Below, one piece after another: positions 1 through 7,701 of a stretch of 38,344 bases of DNA (positions within the stretch are counted from its first letter, which is position 1; every line of letters begins with the position of its first letter). The notes beneath the pieces were generated by a model, which searched no databases, had not been told where the DNA came from, and saw nothing but the letters and a program-made list of their open reading frames with translations. Source of the DNA: Promethearchaeota archaeon (lineage in GTDB: Archaea; Asgardarchaeota; Lokiarchaeia; Sigyniarchaeales; SOKP01); contig RDOA01000035.1 in the NCBI GenBank assembly GCA_011364925.1, positions 1 to 38,344 of the forward strand, given 5' to 3'. A program made the translations under genes and the position numbers.

Positions 1-1187
1 TCAACTTTTTCTAAACTTGAATCAAAAGAGAGATTCGCTTCAGTTTTGTCCCAGAAACTACTAAATCGTAATGTAACATTTTTCAATAAAACTCCATCCC
101 CAATCTTTAGGACTTTTGATAACTCCTCCGCTTTTTCTCTCCAAGCAGTGACCCGGATGCTATCTGTGTCGTCACTTATCGTAAAACTTAATAAAGGCAC
201 TTCATCTCCAGATTTAAGGGTAACCTCTCTTAAATCATCAACTGTAGTTATTACGCCCTGAAATGAAGCATAATCCTTTTCATTTTGAACATCTTCAATT
301 TTTTCGATGAATTTTGCGTTTAAATCTAACTTTTTATCCAATTTAGTAATTTTCGTCGATGAAGTTGCGTGTACATCGATTCTATTCTCTGTAAAATTGC
401 TTTTTCTTGGATTTAAGTTTGTCAGTGAAATAAAATCTCCTTCTTCAATATTTTCAATCTTTTCGATATCGTCATTCCAGAAAGTAATTCTAATTTTGCC
501 TGTAGAATCTCTCAGTATTATTGAACTTACTCTACCAATTTGACCATCTTTTCTAGTGAATTCTTTTGAAGGGAAGCGATTCATAACCTTTCCTTCCGTT
601 GATGTAGACTCTAAATTTTCGGTGATGTCTTTTATCTTCACGAATTTATCTTTTATTTTTGGGTATTTTTTATAATCGACATCCTCAGGAGACAACATAA
701 TTTTACTAAATCTACCAATATGAACCTCTAATCCATTATTTCTTCCAGTCCTCGCAGTACCGTTAAGAATCTTAACGATTCCATTTTTTTCAAACCGATC
801 ATCGTTAAAAATACTTACTTGATCATCCCATAAAACAATTCGGATATCACCTGTATTATCATGGAGTAAAAATGATCCTACATATCCTGTTTCGCCATTA
901 TTTTTGTTAAAACTATTTACGTTGTAAATTTCTTTAATTCTTCCTATAATTACTATATTTTTCATGTTTAATGTAATATCCGATATGTTTAACTCTACTT
1001 CATCGAGCAGTTCTTGGTTTTCGCTTGTTACATCTACGCCTAACTCCTTTGCGATTACAAATAAAGCACCTTCGTCAGAGATTAAACCTTTTAATTCTTC
1101 TTTTTTCTCTTCTACTAAAGTTTGAATCTCATTTTTAGAAAGCCCAGTTTCTTCTACAATTTTCTTTATATAAGCTTCAGTTTTCAT
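1..1187 (-). CDS. rpa1: Replication protein A large-subunit-like ssDNA-binding protein, C-terminus beyond the window
   Basis: Reading the minus strand from the ATG at 1187 gives an uninterrupted frame to the window edge (395 codons), so the stop and C-terminus lie outside. The short acidic N-terminal helical segment (MKTEAYIKKIVEETGLSK) is typical of archaeal RPA. At least three OB-fold repeats follow, at roughly residues 70-165, 185-275 and 300-395. Each carries the phrase pattern S-x-x-L-x-D-x-T-G-x-I-R-I-x-x-W-[DN]-D (seen around residues 110 and 235). Function by family: binds single-stranded DNA in replication, repair and recombination. A C-terminal zinc finger, common in this family, cannot be checked here. 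A second, RPA32-like gene lies at 23983-24741. Confidence 0.9.
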   Translation of the reverse strand, partial: MKTEAYIKKIVEETGLSKNEIQTLVEEKKEELKGLISDEGALFVIAKELGVDVTSENQELLDEVELNISDITLNMKNIVIIGRIKEIYNVNSFNKNNGETGYVGSFLLHDNTGDIRIVLWDDQVSIFNDDRFEKNGIVKILNGTARTGRNNGLEVHIGRFSKIMLSPEDVDYKKYPKIKDKFVKIKDITENLESTSTEGKVMNRFPSKEFTRKDGQIGRVSSIILRDSTGKIRITFWNDDIEKIENIEEGDFISLTNLNPRKSNFTENRIDVHATSSTKITKLDKKLDLNAKFIEKIEDVQNEKDYASFQGVITTVDDLREVTLKSGDEVPLLSFTISDDTDSIRVTAWREKAEELSKVLKIGDGVLLKNVTLRFSSFWDKTEANLSFDSSLEKV

Positions 1188-1358
1188 TTCTTCCACTATA
1201 TATATAGTTTTGTCTATTCAAAATAAATTTAGAATTTATTCTTTAAAAATAAAATTATTTAATAATTAATTAATGACTATTTTAAAAAAAAAAGAGTATT
1301 TCATATCTGTAATTTGTCAATGTTTTTTTAATCCAAAATAAATAATTTTGTCGTAGCT

Positions 1359-2099
1359 ATGAAAAATTTCAAAATCATACCAGTAATTGACATCCTAAAT
1401 TCTAAGGCCGTTCACGCAATTAAGGGTGAACGAGAGAAATATAAACTTTTGAAATCGGTATTAGTAAATGAAACTGACCCGATAGAAATTGTTAGGCAAA
1501 TGAAGGATACATATTCAATTCCCGAAATATATATTGCGGATTTAGATGCGATACTCAAAGGAGAACCTAATTTTCATTTATTAGCCAAAATCTTTGAATT
1601 TCCTGAAATTAAGGTAATGCTTGATCCTGGTATAATACTAGTAAAAAGCATCCTTCAATATTCAACCTATAATTTAGGTTCATTAATTTTAGGTTTAGAA
1701 ACCATTCAAGATTTAAGTGTTATTTCTAGTTGCTTAGAAATCCTTGGCGTAGATAAAACGATTGTTAGTGTAGACATGTACAAAGAAAATATTCAAACTA
1801 ATATAAAAGAGATACAGCAACAAAATCCGATTGAAATAATTAAAAGAATTGAAGATTTAGGGGTAGAAAAAATAATTTTACTCGATCTTTATAAAGTTGG
1901 GCAAAAAATTGGCGGAATACCACCACTTTATCTAAAGATTAGAGAAAATTTCAGTGGGCAAATCATAGTAGGAGGTGGTATTAAGGACATTAAAGATATT
2001 GAATTATACATGGATAAAAATTTCTCAGGAGTCCTAATAGGAACAGCATTACATGACGGAACTATAGAAATCGAAAAATTAAAGATTTTTTATTTATAA
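1359..2099 (+). CDS. HisA-related TIM-barrel protein (COG1411 type)
   Basis: 246 residues. The N-terminus IIPVIDILNSKAVHAIKGER matches the start of HisA/HisF barrels, with an Asp at residue 10 where HisA has its first catalytic Asp. A second Asp occurs in IVSVDMY mid-protein, and a C-terminal phosphate-binding stretch IIVGGGIKDIKDI is followed by GVLIGTALHDG. The sequence is too divergent, and no other his gene is nearby, to call it histidine biosynthetic HisA. COG1411 proteins recur with tetrahydromethanopterin/methanofuran genes in methanogens and methylotrophs, and mfnB lies 750 bp downstream, so a role in C1-cofactor synthesis is the better guess. The reaction is not known to me. Confidence 0.75.
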   Translation: MKNFKIIPVIDILNSKAVHAIKGEREKYKLLKSVLVNETDPIEIVRQMKDTYSIPEIYIADLDAILKGEPNFHLLAKIFEFPEIKVMLDPGIILVKSILQYSTYNLGSLILGLETIQDLSVISSCLEILGVDKTIVSVDMYKENIQTNIKEIQQQNPIEIIKRIEDLGVEKIILLDLYKVGQKIGGIPPLYLKIRENFSGQIIVGGGIKDIKDIELYMDKNFSGVLIGTALHDGTIEIEKLKIFYL

Positions 2100-2109
2100 A
2101 CTAGTCAAG

Positions 2110-2640
2110 TTAATCAATAAAAACTACGCCAGAACCTGAAACATTCAAAGATTTTTTACATACAGGACATGCATGTTTCATTCTAACCCAATCTGTAAAG
2201 TGATCCTTATGAGCTTTCGCTTCACAAATTGGACACCCCGCTACTTCATCAAAAATTTCAATATTCTTTCCGCAAACAGCACATTTTGTTTTCGATGCCG
2301 TAGAGATTTTAATCGTCTCTTTCTTAATGTCAAGTACGACGCTATCAGTATTTTCAGCAGTAGGATTAATCTGTTTTAATTCAGTTTTCGTATCAACACA
2401 GAAGATAGTTCCTTCACTATCGTCCTTCCGATTTCCAATCCAAACTACTTTTCCCTTGAAATAACTGGAACCTTCATTTTCTAACGAAAGGTTTAATCTT
2501 CGATCTTCCATTACAAATGTTTGAATTACTTTAGTGTATTTTAATCCATCTAAATGTGAGGATATCTGTTTAATTACATCAAATGGTTCTTTAAATACAT
2601 CATCTGTTATGTCTACTTTCGTGATTTCTTTCGGGGACAT
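2110..2640 (-). CDS. Small protein with C-terminal RING-like zinc finger
   Basis: 176 residues. The first ~110 residues form an uncharacterised alpha/beta region. The C-terminal ~60 residues hold eight possible metal ligands in the order C-x2-C-x12-C-x2-C-x4-H-x2-H-x10-C-x2-C, with W five residues after the second His and CPVC at the last pair. This resembles cross-brace RING or RING-variant fingers of ubiquitin E3 ligases, with the DHFxxWV...CPVC signature. Asgard archaea often encode ubiquitin-system components, but no ubiquitin, E1 or E2 gene is in this window, so an E3 role is inference. The gene converges on the COG1411 gene with a 10-bp gap. A non-catalytic zinc-binding adaptor is an alternative. 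Confidence 0.7.
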   Translation of the reverse strand: MSPKEITKVDITDDVFKEPFDVIKQISSHLDGLKYTKVIQTFVMEDRRLNLSLENEGSSYFKGKVVWIGNRKDDSEGTIFCVDTKTELKQINPTAENTDSVVLDIKKETIKISTASKTKCAVCGKNIEIFDEVAGCPICEAKAHKDHFTDWVRMKHACPVCKKSLNVSGSGVVFID

Positions 2641-2843
2641 AATACATACATAATTTTTTTGATATTTAATAATAATTATATAATTTAAATTTTTATATCA
2701 TAAGGTTCTCCACAAATTTTGATTTATTTACGTTAATCTTAAAACCCAAGAAATTTTATAGCTTAATAAATAAACTATCTATTAGTAAAATATTCTCTTC
2801 TCTATTATGTTCAAATTCTAATCATTCACACACTCCATAAATT

Positions 2844-3578
2844 ATGCAGAAAAGGATCAAACTGTTGGTTAGCCCTAAAAACTTGGATGAAGCTAAAGTT
2901 GTAATCAGACACAACGAGGTTGATTATATCGACTGTAAGAATCCAAGCGAAGGATCTCTTGGAGCAAATTTTCCATGGATTATCAAAAGCATGAAGAATT
3001 TAATTCCATCAAATAGCTCTCAATTACTTAGCGCAACAATTGGAGATTTTCCTAATTTACCCGGTTCTGCATCATTAGCAGCTCTGGGTGCTGTGGTGGC
3101 TGGTGCAGATATTATCAAAGTAGGACTTAAAGGACCGAATACAGAAGAAGAAGGAATTTTTTTAATGGAAAAAGTAGTAAAAACAGTTAAAGACCATAAC
3201 AAAAATATAAAAATCGTAGTAGCTGGTTATGCTGACAAGATACGGATGGAAAGTTCCCCAGAATTTTTATCTCTTCCTACCATCGCAGCTGAGTCTGGCG
3301 CTGACATCGTTATGCTTGATACATTTATAAAAGACAGCAAAAATTTATTTGACTTTCTCAAAGTAAGCCAATTGAAACTATTTAAAAATAAAGCAAAAGA
3401 ATTTGGTCTCGAAGTTGCGCTTGCAGGAAAATTAAGCAAACATTTGCTCCCTAAAGTTAAAGAAATCTGCCCAGATATTATTGGCGTACGAAGCATGGTT
3501 TGTGAAGGTTTCGATAGAAATAACGGAATGATTAAAGACGCTCTCATAAAAGATTTAAATGAAGAATTAAATGCCTAG
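2844..3578 (+). CDS. mfnB: (5-formylfuran-3-yl)methyl phosphate synthase (4-HFC-P synthase)
   Basis: 244 residues, the usual family length (about 235-245). It makes the furan phosphate precursor of methanofuran from two molecules of glyceraldehyde-3-phosphate. The family core is present: EVDYIDCKNPSEGSLGANFPW near the N-terminus with the Schiff-base-type Lys at residue 32, then LSATIGDFP, AGADIIKVGLKG, VMLDTFIKDSKNLFDF, ALAGKL and GVRSMVCEGFDRNNG. All positions I expect from the characterised methanogen enzyme (two further lysines in IIKVG and DTFIKD) are retained. The gene stands alone, 265 bp before proC. It suggests that the organism uses a methanofuran-dependent C1 pathway. Confidence 0.92.
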   Translation: MQKRIKLLVSPKNLDEAKVVIRHNEVDYIDCKNPSEGSLGANFPWIIKSMKNLIPSNSSQLLSATIGDFPNLPGSASLAALGAVVAGADIIKVGLKGPNTEEEGIFLMEKVVKTVKDHNKNIKIVVAGYADKIRMESSPEFLSLPTIAAESGADIVMLDTFIKDSKNLFDFLKVSQLKLFKNKAKEFGLEVALAGKLSKHLLPKVKEICPDIIGVRSMVCEGFDRNNGMIKDALIKDLNEELNA

Positions 3579-3686
3579 GGGTAATTAAATCAAATATCAA
3601 AAAATTAATCCATTCTATCTACTCTGTTTACCTTTTTTTAGTTTATTTTAATAACATTATTTTGGTTACATTGATAAACTCTTAAT

Positions 3687-4526
3687 ATGTATAAGAAAGA
3701 ATTAGGAATCATTGGAACTGGAAAAATTGGTTCTGCCTTATTAAGAAGGTTGATTTCGACTAATACAATTGATCGAAGTAAAATAATTATCTTTGATATC
3801 GACGAAGATAAACGGAATAAGTTGTCCGAGGAATATAAAGTCGAGATCGCTCTAAACAATAAAGAATTAGTAAGATCCTCTCAATATGTTTTAATAGCTA
3901 TAATCCCCCAAGTTATAGATTCTGTCTTAAAGGAAATTGGCTCACACATCACAAACGAACAAGTATTAATATCGATTGCTGCTGGAGTTTCCTTTAAACA
4001 CATTAATAATTTTATAAATCCTGATGTGGGATTAATAAGAATAATGACAAATACTCCAGCGCTTATTGGTGCTGCAGCTACAGCAATAGCTCATAATGAA
4101 TACATCAAAGATTTTCAAATAGAATATGTTAAACGATTATTTAGTGCCGTAGGAATGGTTGTCGATTTAGAAGAAAGGCATTTGGATGCGGTAACCGGTT
4201 TATCTGGGAGTGGCCCCGCATACATCTTCATTATAATTGAAGCACTAGCAGATGGGGGTGTTAAAATGGGTCTACCTAGGAGCATCGCTTTAAAACTAGC
4301 GGCTCAAACCCTTTTAGGCTCAGCAAAACTTCTGTTAGAAACGGATATACACCCCGCAGCACTGAAAGATATGGTCGCCACCCCCGGAGGAACGACTATA
4401 ACCGCGATACACGAACTTGAGTCAGCAAAATTAAGAGCAACTCTAATTAGAGCAGTGGAAGCTGCGACATTAAAATCAAAATCATTAAATTCGGCTAAAA
4501 ATAACCATAATTCGGGTGATTTTTAA
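3687..4526 (+). CDS. proC: Pyrroline-5-carboxylate reductase
   Basis: 279 residues, the normal length for ProC. It reduces pyrroline-5-carboxylate to proline with NAD(P)H in the cytosol. An N-terminal Rossmann motif (GIIGTGKIGSALL) binds the nucleotide. The C-terminal all-helical dimerisation domain carries the family signature, seen as GLSGSGPAYIF around residue 172 and MVATPGGTTITAIHEL around residue 230. The gene starts at ATG 3687 and has no close partner. The polar tail after residue 265 (KSKSLNSAKNNHNSG) is not part of the fold. Confidence 0.95.
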   Translation: MYKKELGIIGTGKIGSALLRRLISTNTIDRSKIIIFDIDEDKRNKLSEEYKVEIALNNKELVRSSQYVLIAIIPQVIDSVLKEIGSHITNEQVLISIAAGVSFKHINNFINPDVGLIRIMTNTPALIGAAATAIAHNEYIKDFQIEYVKRLFSAVGMVVDLEERHLDAVTGLSGSGPAYIFIIIEALADGGVKMGLPRSIALKLAAQTLLGSAKLLLETDIHPAALKDMVATPGGTTITAIHELESAKLRATLIRAVEAATLKSKSLNSAKNNHNSGDF

Positions 4527-4559
4527 TTTATTATTATTACTCTTTTAAATTTTTAGGGG

Positions 4560-4567
4560 TTTAAATA
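4560..4567 (+). promoter_or_regulatory. TATA box of nonapeptide gene A
   Basis: TTTAAATA preceded by GGGG (a possible BRE), 111 nt before the ATG of micro-gene A. The same octamer precedes the other three micro-genes, at 6189, 6445 and 18971, and the spacing of 111 nt is identical for gene B. A transcription start about 25 nt downstream would leave a leader of roughly 85 nt. Confidence 0.5.
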
Positions 4568-4677
4568 AGCGTTGTATAAGCATAAATTGTTTACATATAA
4601 AAGTTGAATAATAAAAAATTAAGTTATAGCAAAATAATGCTCTAATTTCTTACATTTTACCAATAAAGTGAGAAAAT

Positions 4678-4707
4678 ATGCCAGGACATAATCAAATTTT
4701 TCCATAA
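4678..4707 (+). CDS. Nonapeptide micro-gene A, MPGHNQIFP
   Basis: ATG, eight further codons and TAA encode MPGHNQIFP. The sequence AAAGTGAGAAAAT immediately precedes the ATG, and the same GTGA element precedes the start by 9-10 nt in all four micro-genes. The peptide shares MPG at the start, a hydrophobic residue at position 8 and P at position 9 with the copies at 6307, 6543 and 19034. It is the most divergent in the middle (HNQI instead of [DE]xGT). It has its own TATA box and terminator and lies 175 bp upstream of a DUF885 gene on the same strand. After Met removal, expected before Pro, an octapeptide would result. I do not recognise the family; a signalling peptide, modified peptide or regulatory leader are possibilities. 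Confidence 0.65.
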   Translation: MPGHNQIFP

Positions 4708-4748
4708 ATGATGATCGCAAGTTGACCATCATATATTTTCTTTTCTTT
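4708..4748 (+). terminator. Hairpin and T tract after nonapeptide gene A
   Basis: ATGATG at 4708-4713 pairs with CATCAT at 4727-4732, directly after the TAA. The T-rich run from 4733 to about 4752 follows. It separates the micro-gene transcript from the DUF885 gene. Confidence 0.55.
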
Positions 4749-4801
4749 TTTCATTGAACTTTATAAGCTGATATTTCTTAGTTCTTCCGATTTAGTTGAT
4801 G

Positions 4802-4809
4802 TTTAAATA
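4802..4809 (+). promoter_or_regulatory. Probable TATA box of the DUF885 gene
   Basis: TTTAAATA, 73 nt upstream of the ATG at 4882 and downstream of the micro-gene A terminator, so the DUF885 gene probably has its own promoter. Confidence 0.4.
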
Positions 4810-4881
4810 AATAGGCGTTAAATTCTGCTAAAATATACAATTTAAAGAATAATTTTTTTATATATTGTCGATTTCCTTTAA

Positions 4882-6099
4882 ATGTTTAAAATGGTAAACA
4901 TTACCAAGTTTGGAGAAGAATATTTGCTTTTAGCACTTCGGATTGGTAAACATATTAAAGGGTATGTTGATTTTTATATCGGTCCAAGAATTTTACAAGA
5001 TCGTGTTAATATTGAGGGCCTAGCTTCACCAAACAGACTTTTAACAGACTGTAAGAATCTTCAAAACAATTTGTTCGTTCAAGGCTATGACAAAAACCGT
5101 GAAAGATATTTAGAAAAAATGTTAATTGCTATGTCAACAACAATAGAATCATTAATCCATACAAATATACCTATTGAGGAGCAATTCTTAAGGTTGTATG
5201 ATGTTGTTTTACACCCAGTTAACGAGGTTGAGTTGGAGAATTTAAAAGAAGAAGTAGACGAAGCATATAAAGGTCAAGGAAGTCTTGAAGAAAGATTCGA
5301 AAGGTTAAGGTTAAAACGAAAAGTTCCAAAAGACAAGGTCTTCACATTTTTTAAAAGAGCTCTTAATATAACAGAAAATCGAACTGAAGAATTGTTTATT
5401 GATCTATTACCTAAAAATCAACAAATTTCGTTAGAGCTTACAAAAGATGAGCGTGAAGACAATATAAAATGGACATGTTATGAATGGTATTTAGGCAAAT
5501 GTCGTAGTCGATTAGTGGTTAATCCGAAATTTGATTTGTACTGGACAAATTTATTAACATTGTGCGCTCATGAAGGATACCCAGGACATCATACAGAATT
5601 TTCTTTAAAAGAATTAAAACTGTATCACGACTTAAATCAATTCGAACATTCAGTTTTACTCATAAATTCTCCTAAATTAATAATAAGTGAAGGAATAGCG
5701 GATCTTGCCGTAAATGTGCTTTTTTCTTATCGAGATCAAGTAGAAATTGGATTGAACGAATTTAGTCTAGATTTATTTAATGATGATCCTCTTGAAGTTA
5801 TGATTGCACAATATCGGTTAAAGCATAAAGTTTCAAGTTTTTGGTACAATTTTGCTTATCATGCTCTCATTGATAATTACACCGATGAGGAATTAATTAG
5901 CTATGGTAAATATTACGAGATTTTTAGTGAGAATACCCTAAGAAATCAAATAAAAAGATTAAATGATCCTGTATATTCAGTAAATTCTTTTACATATAAC
6001 CTAGGGATGAATATTATAAAAAAGAGGTATGGAGAGTTCCCTTCAGCCAAAAATTTTCGAACTCTATTGATTAATCCAATATTACCATCTGACTTGTAA
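4882..6099 (+). CDS. DUF885-family metallopeptidase-like protein, short form
   Basis: 405 residues. Around residue 231 it carries CAHEGYPGHHTEF, the metal-binding HE-x(3)-GHH hallmark of DUF885, and later LIISEGIADLA, which supplies the downstream Glu expected in this gluzincin-like fold. No signal peptide or membrane segment is visible, so it is probably cytosolic. It is much shorter than the second DUF885 protein of the window (540 residues at 35435), lacking most of the N-terminal region. The start may be ATG 4882 or the in-frame ATG at 4891. Three nonapeptide micro-genes flank it on the same strand (one before, two after). A link, for example peptide processing or degradation, is only suggested by proximity. 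Substrate unknown. Confidence 0.8.
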   Translation: MFKMVNITKFGEEYLLLALRIGKHIKGYVDFYIGPRILQDRVNIEGLASPNRLLTDCKNLQNNLFVQGYDKNRERYLEKMLIAMSTTIESLIHTNIPIEEQFLRLYDVVLHPVNEVELENLKEEVDEAYKGQGSLEERFERLRLKRKVPKDKVFTFFKRALNITENRTEELFIDLLPKNQQISLELTKDEREDNIKWTCYEWYLGKCRSRLVVNPKFDLYWTNLLTLCAHEGYPGHHTEFSLKELKLYHDLNQFEHSVLLINSPKLIISEGIADLAVNVLFSYRDQVEIGLNEFSLDLFNDDPLEVMIAQYRLKHKVSSFWYNFAYHALIDNYTDEELISYGKYYEIFSENTLRNQIKRLNDPVYSVNSFTYNLGMNIIKKRYGEFPSAKNFRTLLINPILPSDL

Positions 6100-6188
6100 T
6101 AGATATATCAAAATGCTAATTTCAGTTTTACCACTGTTTTGCCAAACTTATATTTCATTTTCATTGATCTCATACTATTTTTTCGTAT

Positions 6189-6196
6189 TTTAAATA
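6189..6196 (+). promoter_or_regulatory. TATA box of nonapeptide gene B
   Basis: TTTAAATA, 111 nt before the TTG start of micro-gene B, the same spacing as for gene A. The surroundings are very AT-rich, so this copy is the least certain of the four. Confidence 0.4.
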
Positions 6197-6306
6197 ATTA
6201 ATTTAAATTATAAAATTGAGTGAAGAAAAAATAGGGAAGTAAAATCGAAAATCGTATAAATTAATTAGATCTCTTCATAGTTTTAAAATCTAAAGGAGTG
6301 ATTAAA

Positions 6307-6336
6307 TTGCCTGGTGACGATGGTACATTACCATAA
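6307..6336 (+). CDS. Nonapeptide micro-gene B, MPGDDGTLP (TTG start)
   Basis: TTG followed by CCT GGT GAC GAT GGT ACA TTA CCA TAA encodes MPGDDGTLP. The ribosome-binding site GGAGTGA sits with GTGA exactly 9 nt before the start, as in copies C and D. Against copy C the differences GAC/GAT, ACA/ACT and CCA/CCT are synonymous, and the TAA falls at the same codon. TTG replaces ATG, which may lower expression. A 9-bp perfect hairpin and T-rich run follow. It lies 207 bp downstream of the DUF885 gene, and 236 bp start-to-start before copy C. Confidence 0.72.
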   Translation: MPGDDGTLP

Positions 6337-6345
6337 TTCGGTGTT

Positions 6346-6410
6346 ATAAGAGTGATTTAGATTGACACTCTTATTTATACGCCTCTTATTTTTCATTTTT
6401 TTTATAAAAA
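6346..6410 (+). terminator. Strong hairpin terminator after nonapeptide gene B
   Basis: ATAAGAGTG (6346-6354) and CACTCTTAT (6366-6374) form a perfect 9-bp stem with an 11-nt loop. T-rich tracts continue to about 6404. It begins 10 nt after the stop codon. Confidence 0.7.
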
Positions 6411-6444
6411 GTCATAATCATTAATTTCCAACTATTTCTAGGAG

Positions 6445-6452
6445 TTTAAATA
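6445..6452 (+). promoter_or_regulatory. TATA box of nonapeptide gene C
   Basis: TTTAAATA preceded by AGGAG, 91 nt before the ATG of micro-gene C. The purine-rich prefix resembles those at 4556-4559 (GGGG) and 18967-18970 (GGAC), as expected for a BRE. Confidence 0.55.
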
Positions 6453-6542
6453 TTGAATTTGATACATATGATGAGTGTAGAAAGAATATAATACTTCTAT
6501 TCTATATTCAGTTAGTTTCAAGATTTAAAAAGAGTGATAAAG

Positions 6543-6572
6543 ATGCCTGGTGATACGGGTACTATACCTTAA
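6543..6572 (+). CDS. Nonapeptide micro-gene C, MPGDTGTIP
   Basis: ATG CCT GGT GAT ACG GGT ACT ATA CCT TAA encodes MPGDTGTIP. AGAGTGATAAAG precedes the ATG, with GTGA 9 nt before it. It matches copy B at seven of nine residues and copy D at six, with Asp/Glu at position 4 and Ile/Leu/Phe at position 8. TATA box upstream, hairpin and T tract downstream, and no larger ORF overlaps it. It lies between the DUF885 locus and the convergent pantoate kinase gene. Peptide fate and partner are unknown. Confidence 0.72.
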   Translation: MPGDTGTIP

Positions 6573-6589
6573 ATTAGCACCGCTTAGTA

Positions 6590-6650
6590 GAGCAGTTCAC
6601 GTGAATGCTCATTTTAAGCTTATTCTTTACTTTTTTCTTTTTTTATAAGA
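6590..6650 (+). terminator. Hairpin terminator after nonapeptide gene C
   Basis: GAGCA (6590-6594) pairs with TGCTC (6606-6610), enclosing the palindrome TTCACGTGAA with one bulged G. Repeated T-rich runs follow from 6611 to 6645. The pantoate kinase gene ends at 6663 on the other strand, so the element may serve both transcripts. Confidence 0.6.
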
Positions 6651-6662
6651 AACAATATACTA

Positions 6663-7628
6663 TTACGACTTTACATTAAACTTGATAGTCTGGTTATCTT
6701 TAATTTTTAGATCAAATGTCTTAATTTCAGGCTTGTATGTGTTATAGACTTCAAATACTTTCTTTTCCTTTCCCTTTTTACAGAATACATAAACAGAGCG
6801 ACCTAACTGATTCATACTAGCACCTATAATATCCAGTTTGTATAATTCAATTAACAAATCCTCAATTTTATCCAAATGCAAAATTTCTAATATTTGTGTA
6901 TCTTGTACAAACTTTTTTGACACTTTAATAAAATTCTTGTAATTAGGTTTTAATAATAAACTATTCAAAGCAAATTTACCTGCCTGTTTTATCTTTGAAC
7001 TGAGGTATTCATCTGATAATATCGATTTGGTTTTTATTGGTCCAAAAGAACCACAAATAACTAAGAGATCCTCTGGACTCTTTAACCGTTCCTGCTTACA
7101 AGGATAACCAGGTTCCTTCAAAACACATAAACCACCTCCTAATTGCCCACAAACTGTCCCTAAACCTGTCTTATTCACAACCTCAGCAATATGAGCAATC
7201 CTTCCACATTCTAAATTCGTTAACTTTAAGTTCAATAATTTATTCAGTCCAAAAATCGTTCCTAATGCACCTGAACCACTAGCGCCATACCCACAACCAA
7301 CGGGAAGGTCAAAAAGGTGTTCTATTTTTACATTTATCGGGTGATCTATCAGCTTATTAACATAATTGAATATAAAATAAGTTGTCTCTGCTTTCTTATC
7401 CAATTTTTCTTCGTTGATATAAATAGTACACTGACTTTCCTCGCCCATTTCAAGTTTTTCATAGGATACTGCTGTTGTTCCTACTCCACTTACGTTAAAT
7501 CCAGCACCTCGAGAGCCGATCTTTTCCGGATTTGTAATAGGAACCCCATTTTCTTTATCTACGATTTCAAAAAAACCCGAAATGCGATGGGGAACTTCAA
7601 CGATAATTTTATTCTTACTGTTTACCAT
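6663..7628 (-). CDS. pok: Pantoate kinase (archaeal, GHMP superfamily)
   Basis: 321 residues, within the usual range for archaeal pantoate kinase (COG1829). It phosphorylates pantoate to 4-phosphopantoate in the archaeal CoA pathway. The N-terminus reads VEVPHRISGFFEI, followed by GSRGAGFNV. The GHMP ATP-binding loop is LPVGCGYGASGSGALG around residue 107. Its product is the substrate of the phosphopantothenate synthetase at 31212, and pantoate itself is made by the ketopantoate reductase at 32650. The gene diverges from the UMP kinase gene with a 73-bp shared upstream region. Confidence 0.9.
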   Translation of the reverse strand: MVNSKNKIIVEVPHRISGFFEIVDKENGVPITNPEKIGSRGAGFNVSGVGTTAVSYEKLEMGEESQCTIYINEEKLDKKAETTYFIFNYVNKLIDHPINVKIEHLFDLPVGCGYGASGSGALGTIFGLNKLLNLKLTNLECGRIAHIAEVVNKTGLGTVCGQLGGGLCVLKEPGYPCKQERLKSPEDLLVICGSFGPIKTKSILSDEYLSSKIKQAGKFALNSLLLKPNYKNFIKVSKKFVQDTQILEILHLDKIEDLLIELYKLDIIGASMNQLGRSVYVFCKKGKEKKVFEVYNTYKPEIKTFDLKIKDNQTIKFNVKS

Positions 7629-7701
7629 ATCCCGTAAAAATTTACACCATGCAATTTAATTATATGTATAATTAAAAAATAAAAGTCAATTATAGTTTAT
7701 T

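Noticed and set aside
46-543. Plus-strand ORFs at the left end
   Set aside because: They are antisense shadows of the RPA1-like gene, whose minus-strand frame is open and has OB-fold motifs throughout.
1188-1358. AT-rich gap between the divergent RPA1 and COG1411 genes
   Set aside because: It is under 300 bp and probably holds only the two promoters; no further ORF or RNA structure was seen.
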